Shown here: one piece after another, positions 56,617-64,000 of the stretch
Numbering within the stretch: the first letter of the stretch is position 1
Layout of the letters: each line of letters begins with the position of its first letter
Origin: Hypericum androsaemum
Lineage: Eukaryota > Streptophyta > Magnoliopsida > Malpighiales > Hypericaceae
Length of the DNA stretch: 64,000 nt
NCBI GenBank assembly: GCA_963995505.1
Contig: OZ023186.1
Coordinates: forward strand, 9,369,570 to 9,433,569
Reading direction: 5' to 3'
The notes under the pieces: model-generated
The model's input: the letters and a program-made list of their open reading frames with translations, nothing else
The model's database searches: none
What the model was told of the DNA's origin: nothing
Made by a program: the position numbers and the translations under genes

Positions 56617-56896
56617 CAGATTTGGGAGAGATTGGATGTGAGAGAGAGAGAGAAAAAAGAAGAAGAAGAAGAAGAAGAGACGTGGGAGATGGTGGGTTGT
56701 GTTTAAAAAGGTTAAAATGGATGGGGTGGAAACCCTAGTTGGCATGAGATGGATAAATGGTCAAAAGTATCCTTGATAGATTAATGGCCCTTGGATTTGC
56801 ATAAACTATTTTAAAATCAAATCTAATGGTCTATATTTAAGTTCCCACATGTGGATAATTTTTTTTAATCTCTACTCAATCCATTCTCCTCAGTCC

Positions 56897-57969
56897 CCAC
56901 TATGTCGTGCATTATCTTTGCAAACGTAAGATTGATTGGTGGTGGGCTTCTCAAAGTTAGACATCTGTCTTGAACCAATATAAAAGTTTATAATTTGTTT
57001 ATCCTAATTATTAGCTTGAAGGGCTATGATGTCATTATAATTCGAGCATGCTTGCTCCATCCTCATATGAATATAACTATCAATTACTATTCTTCATTCT
57101 TCTAACTCTAATTCTTGATTTTATGTTATTCCAGAATCTAATTTATTTGTTCCCTAACAATATTTTCTTGATCTAACGTGATAAGTAAATTTATTTATAT
57201 ACCAATATATAGTGTGCCTGCCACTCTTCCGAAAGTAAGGATTCCCTTCTAGATATGACCCGAAAAGAGTTCTCACCTCATCAGCCTTCCCTTCTAGAAG
57301 GCTGATGAGGTACCTTCTGGCCCTCTAGTTAGGAGGATTGATTACGGCTAGTCTGTCTGTTGTTCTTTTGGTTCTTTTCATATGTTTATATAGGGGGTTG
57401 CCCCCACTTTTTTTACCAAAAAAACCTAGAAGGCTGCAACCATAGCCTCTATAAAATTTTACCTCGGTAAAATTCTGTAAAAAATAGGGAAAAAAGTGTA
57501 TGGGATAAGTTTTGTGTGTGTGTGTGTGTGTATGACAATAGTGAGTGCCAGACACTCTAGGATTAATATAAAAGAGTTATAAGCTACATGGAATAGAACG
57601 AGAAACACCTATCCATACTCGGTCCTGGAGCAAAAGCACAGCACATCCGGGAGGGGGAGTAGGCAGTACATGTAAACCAACACAAAAATTAAAAGTATAG
57701 TTGGAAAGCTAATCAGCGACTTGATTTCTTTTTCGGTAACAGTGATGGACCTCAACTTGCCAATGATGATGAATGAGGTTTTAACAGTTAGTCACGAGGG
57801 CTGGAAGCACATGTTCCTTTACAATGCCATCGGTGAGACAATTCGTTGCAACTTGTGAGTCTGTCTATAGGATGATCCTTCTAAGCTCTTTCTCCCACGC
57901 CAGTTGGAGCCCTTGAAAGGTAGCACAACATTTTGAGGCCAGAGAATTTTAGGTTCCCGTGCAGATGAC
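56897..57969. other. Intergenic DNA with a palindrome and a (GT)n tract
   Basis: No gene is seen. It contains the 14-bp palindrome at 57276-57310 (separate entry) and a (TG)n microsatellite at about 57513-57531. Confidence 0.5.
57276..57310. repeat. Perfect 14-bp inverted repeat
   Basis: CCTCATCAGCCTTC (57276-57289) and its exact reverse complement (57297-57310) enclose a 7-nt loop. No U-run follows on either side, so it is not a terminator of a known kind. Confidence 0.8.
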
Positions 57970-58560
57970 AAAGCCCCCACACTATTTGTGTTTCGCATCC
58001 CGAATAACTCCCCCTCTTCTAGCGAGTCCCAGGTTTTCTTTGGCTGCCCTATCAGTGCTAACCTTGTACCATCCTTCCGGAGGAGGTGCCCAACTTATCA
58101 TAAGTGTTAGCTGAGTTCTAGGGGCAGCTTGCTGCCCTATAGCATTGCGCCAAACTGTGCTAACTTTTCTTGCCTGGTTCATGATGAAAGTTCCTTGATC
58201 ACTTGGAGGGTTGGCTCTTGTGAAGGTAAAGTCATTCCTCCATCTCCAACACCACCAAACTGTTGTATTGAAAATTGTCCTCCGCTCAACACTGTCCTCT
58301 AGTTTTAAGGAGCATCTCACATTCAAATTCAGCCACTGTGAGGCATCCAGATTAAATGATACTTGTTAGCCCTGAGGAGGGACAATACTCTTCCAAATCC
58401 TTTTGGCACCAGGCAGTCACGAAGGGTCTGGAGGAGGGTTTCTGGCACACTCTTACATCTCAAGTAGCACAAATTTTGGGTAAATCTCCTCTGGAATCTC
58501 TTCACGTTAGTCATAAGTCTCTGCTTGGCACAACTCTAGAAAAAGACTCTCAGCTTTTCT
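57970..58560 (-). pseudogene. LINE C-terminal remnant (zf-RVT and RNase H-like)
   Basis: On minus, 58520-58330 gives a zf-RVT-like stretch (ETLLQTLRDCLVPKGFG) broken by stops. 58326-57982 then gives VWWCWRWRNDFTF and WAPPPEGWYKVSTDRAAKEN...GGVIRD, the start of the RNase H-like domain seen at the C-terminus of many plant LINE proteins, with the usual NTDGA replaced by STDRA. Several stops and frameshifts are present. It is dead. Confidence 0.75.
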
Positions 58561-58806
58561 GGAACCTGCTACTTTCATATGGATTGCCATAACTCAAGAT
58601 AAGTTGTGTATACATGATCCTGCCTTCAATTCGAGACCAACATTCACAAAGGATAATTGCAGTACAAATCTAAAAGATTAAAAGCATAGCAAAGTAGCCC
58701 ACATTCGACGTACAACCAATCCTTGTATGGTGCTGATCATCAAATGTCGTAAAGTTCTTACTCCCCGAGATTTATTCCCTAAGCCAAAAACTTGATTTCC
58801 TTCCAT

Positions 58807-59186
58807 TTAAGAGCCAGGCACCTGTATAGATTCTAGGAACATGATAAGGTCCTGTCCATTTGCTTCTTTTACGACACCCGACCAAATCACCCACCCACTG
58901 ACATAAGAGTGTATTTTATGTCGAGTTGAATCGCTATTGATAACAGCTTCATCAAATATAGTATGATTTTTTGCTAGCCAAATTTTTGTTGCTGTATTTT
59001 TTATGAATTGGATCGCCATTCCGCGGTTGTATTTGTTGTGAATTGTCTTAACAATGAATTTCTTTTCTGGCTTATCTCCCCAATCTATTATGTATTCCTA
59101 TCTTTTTGGTCTTGTTTGCGCAATGAGCTACATGAGGGAGTATTCTTGTTCTGATTTCAACTCACAGAGTGGACGCCTCTAGGTTA
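58807..59186 (-). pseudogene. LINE remnant adjacent to the nested retroposon
   Basis: Minus-strand frame 59019-58807 contains ATKIWLAKNHTIFDEAVI and a YVSGWVIWSGV stretch, resembling the segment after the reverse transcriptase in LINE proteins. With 60998-61790 it probably forms one older minus-strand LINE split by the element at 59200. Assignment is tentative. Confidence 0.45.
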
Positions 59187-59199
59187 AATCCTATGACTA

Positions 59200-60984
59200 G
59201 TAAAAATAAATTTCTCTCTAACTTTTCTAGACAGAGTTCTCTCCCTTGTAGGAGCAAATTTTCTAGGATTTTTTATCCTCTTTCCTTTTCCTGCCCCCAT
59301 CCATCTTCTTCTTTACAGTGCTTCCTATACCTCCCATCACAGGCAAGCATATAAGTGACGACTTACCAAAGAGAAGCGGAAGTGGAGATCGACGAGGACG
59401 AAAGAGATGACAATGACAAATTGGGGACGACACCGGCGAGCTGGTCAGAGACTGAGAGTGAGAGAGAGAGAGAGAGTGAGTGAGAGATAGAGATGTCGTA
59501 CCTGTGGTTGAGCACTCGATCTGGAGACTCCGAAAGCAGAGCCAACGATGGTGACAGGAGGTCGCAGGAGGTCGCCGATTCGCTAGAGTTTTTTTTTAGG
59601 TTTCATAAATTTGATTTTAGGAGGCCGTTCTAGTATAAAATTTAGGGATTTTTAAAGTTCTTATTAGACCAGCCATTTTCAGTCCGTACGAGGCTAAAAA
59701 CTGCCCAGTCTGACCAAAAAATGAATGGTTTGAACAGACCACATTTTTCCCTATAAAAATGGTCCGCTGGAGGGAATAATTCGCGGTCTGACCAGTCAGA
59801 CCATATTTTTAAAAACTATGCCTACCACCATCCTCCACCTCACACCTTCCTCTTTTATCTTCTATCTCCCACCAGCCTCCACCTCCCACCATCATCCTCT
59901 GCCCCTCGCCATATTTTGTCTCCTCCACCAGTTTTTTTTTCCAACTTTACCTTTCCCCACCCCCGTCTGTGGCAAAGCCGGGCCTGTCCATTTGGCAACC
60001 AGCCCTCTGGTTAGTGAAGAGGCCCACCCCTACTACCGTGTTGGCTGACCAAGGCCCCAGCTCAGCCTAGCCTCGGGCTAACTCCTCCGACCACCATCTC
60101 CACTCTGATACCACCGACCCCCTCACAAGCCACTATTAGACCGTTTCCTTTTGCCTCTGCTGGTACAATCGTCTCAGCCTCTCTACCTCTCATTTTGGTC
60201 TCCTTGACCTCTTCGGCCTTCCACTCAGTCTGTCGTTATGCCCTCTTTGGTCTCGATCTCAGTCCAGTTTGGGATCAACCTCAGTCCACAGTCCAGCCTC
60301 TCCAGCATTTTTGTCTCACCTCGGTCCTCCCTCCAGGGACTGGCTCTTTCTCCGATAGGCCTGTGGAGGTTTTTGATCATTCAGAGTGGTTGGTCACTAT
60401 AGACCTCCCCTCGATGGCCTTCACTACATTTTTTCAATTTTTTTGAGTACCTATCTTGCGATGCTTTGTTTCGTGTTGATATGTTTACTCCATTTGACTT
60501 TTACTCCGATTGGCCTTTAATCCATTTGTCTTTATCTTGGTATATTTTGCCTAAACCCTGACTATTTTGTGGTTTATTTGGGATGTGTTTACTTTCTGCT
60601 AGTTATTTTTTTCTTGTTGTCTTTTGCTTGGATCAACCTTGACTTGATCTAAGATCCAAATAAATCTCGATACCTCTCTTGTTGATTCATGTGGATAATC
60701 TTATCTTGGTTGAACTTCTTCAGCCTTGGCTCTCATTTGCATGTATCTTGTATGCATTCAAATGCCTATTAGATTGCGTCTTTGATATTATCTGGTGGTT
60801 ATTAGCCGTAGCTTTTCTCCACAGTTGTCCGCCTTGGTCGTTAGCTCTTGCAGCTTTACAACCGCCATTAGTTCCCATCCATGCAACTTTGTGGTCTTCA
60901 GTTTGGTATTTTTGTCTATTGTCTATATTTTTCGTATTTTAGTATTGTAATCGTTTCATATAATATTAGATTTCGCACCACCCT
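59200..60984 (+). mobile_element. LINE-derived ORF-less retroposon, copy 4, nested in an older LINE
   Basis: Flanked by AATCCTATGACTA (59187-59199) and AATCCCATGACTA (60985-60997), a 13-bp duplication with one mismatch. It has a CT-rich 5' region (CTCTCTAACTTTTCTAGAC), a stem-loop near 60389-60413 (GGTTGGTC..GACCTCCCC), the family motif TTTTGCTTGGATCA at 60616, GGCTCTCATTTGCATGTATC, GCATTCAAATGCC and a tail TAATATTAG..CGCACCACC. These match copy 1 closely. No conserved ORF is present. The right flank is LINE reverse-transcriptase sequence. Confidence 0.75.
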
Positions 60985-60997
60985 AATCCCATGACTA

Positions 60998-61790
60998 TTT
61001 GCATATATACCAACATCTACAATCTCTAAGACATGATATCTTGCTCTCAGACAAGCTATAGGCTCGAAACCGCTCTCTGCTATAACGAATAAGAACAGAA
61101 ATAGATGGTCTCCTTGTGTGAGCCCCCTCTCGAGATCAAACAATTGAGTCGGGGATCCATTTCCCAAATTTGATACCCTCGCGCTTCAGATGCATTCTTC
61201 AACCCATCCACGCCATTTTGTTTAAAACCCATTTATCGCATTATATCCTCCAAATAGCTCTAATCGATAATTTTAAAAGCCTCGGAGAAATCAAATTTAA
61301 TAAAGTCTCCTTCACACATTGAAGTTTTAAGATAATTCATCAATTCACTTGCTACCATAATACTATCTCCAATGTTCCTTCCTTTCATAAAATAACTTTG
61401 TTCCAATCCTAACACTTCATCGATCATCACTTTTAGACGATTAGCCATGGGTTTGGTAACCACCTTCTTGTAGATGGTGCTTATTAAGCCAATATGTTTG
61501 TAGTTCCCAAGTGACGGAGATCCTGCCAGCTTAGGAACTAGTGTAATAAAAGAGGAGGAAACATTTGGGTGCATCCTACCCATTTTGAAGAAGTTCCCAA
61601 AAAGTGGAATACATCATCCTGGATTATATCCTATGAAGCCCTTAGGAATTTGAAGTTATACCCATCCGGTCCCGGGGCCTAGTCTTCACCACAATTCCAA
61701 ATTGCATCTTTTACTTCTTGAAAAGTTGGAAGTGCCTCATGGAAAGTTATACCCATCCGTATCCGGGGTCTTGTCGCCACCATAAGTAAG
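60998..61790 (-). pseudogene. LINE reverse transcriptase fragment
   Basis: On minus: VKDAIWNCGED and APGPDGYNFKF (about 61720-61650), then SSFITLVPKLAGSPSLGNYK, ISTIYKKVVTKPMANRLK, LEQSYFMKGRNIGDSIM and GDFIKFDFSEAFKIID (61583-61260), and in another frame NGSPTQLFDLERGLTQGDHL (about 61165-61105). These are ordered motifs of the non-LTR reverse transcriptase. The sequence has stops and frame changes. The catalytic YADD block is not seen, because the copy is cut at 60997 by the nested retroposon. It is inactive. Confidence 0.85.
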
Positions 61791-62895
61791 AAGTTCGGAA
61801 ACTTGGCGGAGGTTGGCACGATTACCAAGTCAGAGAAAAGGCGTTCTTTCTCTCCCTAACATCTCTTTAATATTATACACTCTCTTCCTAATCTACTACT
61901 TGAATGACCATTCCGCACTCGTTCTAATTTCTATTACAACATTATCTTTTTTTTTAATCCTATTAAAATTTATAACCAAAAGAATAATAGCAAATTTCCT
62001 GAATAATTGTATGTAAGCCTTTTTCATTGTAATATATTGTGAGGAGCGTACACAAAAATCGATGGAAACCCATGTAAGCTCCACATGATCAAACATGTTC
62101 CTACCAAACACCTCCATTTGTCAATCGCTCCCTGAAAATTGCTCCTTTTAACGCCTGTCTGCATCTTTCAACACTACGTACGCACACATGACTGTTCAAG
62201 TCATGTGCTAGCTCCATCTTCCGGCCGTTTCCTACTCAGCAACGGTGACTTTCTTTTATTTTATATAGGATCATTCATGTATAATAATTAATTTTGTTTT
62301 CGATTTTAGGGTTACTCCTTTTTAGTAGAATTAAATATGCGTGGTTTGAAAATATATATTTTAGATAAGTAGATTTTTGTAGCCCATTCCTTTCTTATTG
62401 TTTGAAAATATATTATTACAGAACACATTAATCCCACCATGGAGCGGAATTCTTCCTTTTTTCATAAGCAAAAAGCCTCTAAATCCACTACTGATAATAA
62501 TAATAGTTTTTTAAAAATATTTCGGTGTTTGTTTTTGACTCAATTAAAATATTTTCTGGTATGATATAATTTAACTTTTTCCCAAAAAAAGATACTAGCA
62601 TAACTTTGTTATTTTTTGGTAAACTAAGTAGTGGTTTTACTAATTAACGACAACATCCGATCTCTATTTTACCAATATTCTATCAGCGACCTGTAATTTA
62701 TTAATCATTAACAATCTAATCAATTAGAATAGCTACTAAGCTCAATTTCATTAGTTGCACTTAACAGATCCTAGCTAGTAAGAAAAAAAATGTGAAAAAA
62801 GGGTTAAAGAGCAAAAATTAAATTCCGTATGTTCTTTTGAACACCCTAAATACCTCAATTAAAACAAAAAAATAATGTTTCCTTAATTGACAAAA
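61791..62895. other. Intergenic DNA and GA2ox 3' flank
   Basis: No gene is seen. 62450-62895 is AT-rich and precedes the GA2ox stop codon as its presumed 3'UTR/downstream region. Confidence 0.5.

Positions 62896-64000
<1,105 letters not shown>

Larger units (their letters stand above)
55218..56887 (-). mobile_element. Element E: Pack-MULE-type element with captured GeBP gene fragment
   Basis: The flanks are CCTCAGTCT (55209-55217) and CCTCAGTCC (56888-56896), a 9-bp duplication with one mismatch. The termini (TGGGAATGGATTTGGCGGGG; inverted AGAATGGATTGAGTAGAGAT) are diverged family TIRs. Read on minus it has the same order as A and B: a left-type end with ATTAGATTTGATT, the promoter-like stretch GGGTTTCCACC...TTTTAAACACAACCC, a CT-rich leader, the captured ORF start, a long ACCAATATC minisatellite, and the T-rich end with AATATTATCCC. 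There is no transposase. Confidence 0.82.

Overview
This is a nuclear window from a flowering plant, most likely a eudicot. The genes are sparse and have plant-type introns, the intergenic DNA is AT-rich, and the transposons (Pack-MULEs, L1-type LINE relatives, a copia fragment, a Cassandra-type TRIM, SINE-like repeats, MITEs) are plant types. The species cannot be fixed from the sequence alone.

Genes, left to right: (1) 367-4358 (+), the last nine coding exons of bystin, a ribosome-biogenesis factor, ending in a U12-type AT-AC intron. (2) 10080-11924 (-), an intact single-exon 9-cis-epoxycarotenoid dioxygenase (NCED), the committed step of abscisic acid synthesis, with a proximal TATA box and G-box/ABRE. 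(3) 30639-34911 (-), a four-exon GH28 polygalacturonase whose first intron holds a rearranged Cassandra-type TRIM; a truncated paralogue (exon 1 only) lies at 39998-40132. (4) 44420-44700 (-), a broken AT-hook/PPC (AHL) gene. (5) 45596-48967 (+), a DA2/GW2-like RING E3 ligase with a U12-type GT-AG intron inside the RING coding region. (6) 49631-50833 (-), an ICR/RIP-type ROP-effector coiled-coil protein, convergent with (5). (7) 62896-63147 (-), the last exon of a gibberellin 2-oxidase whose other exons lie beyond the right edge. NCED, GA2ox, DA2-like and ICR all belong to hormone, growth or polarity pathways, but nothing in the sequence shows them to be co-regulated.

The accessory DNA is the most unusual part. 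Five elements (12358-13896, 14774-14956, 35176-36771, 54700-54955, 55218-56887) share termini built on ATTCAGTGGGGAC and are each flanked by 9-bp target-site duplications (two exact, three 8/9), which marks them as Mutator-like. Four of them carry a 22-bp minisatellite with the core ACCAATATC. One has captured the 5' end of a GeBP-type transcription factor gene. Two sit in promoters, of NCED and of the polygalacturonase. A second group is LINE-derived: one 2.9-kb element with only an ORF1 (18-bp target duplication) and four ORF-less 1.0-1.8-kb retroposons with their own target duplications. Two of these are head to head and one is nested in an older LINE. Other elements are a PIF/Harbinger-like element, a long-TIR MITE with a 9-bp duplication, SINE-like repeats, a degenerate copia gag and an isolated 42-bp foldback.
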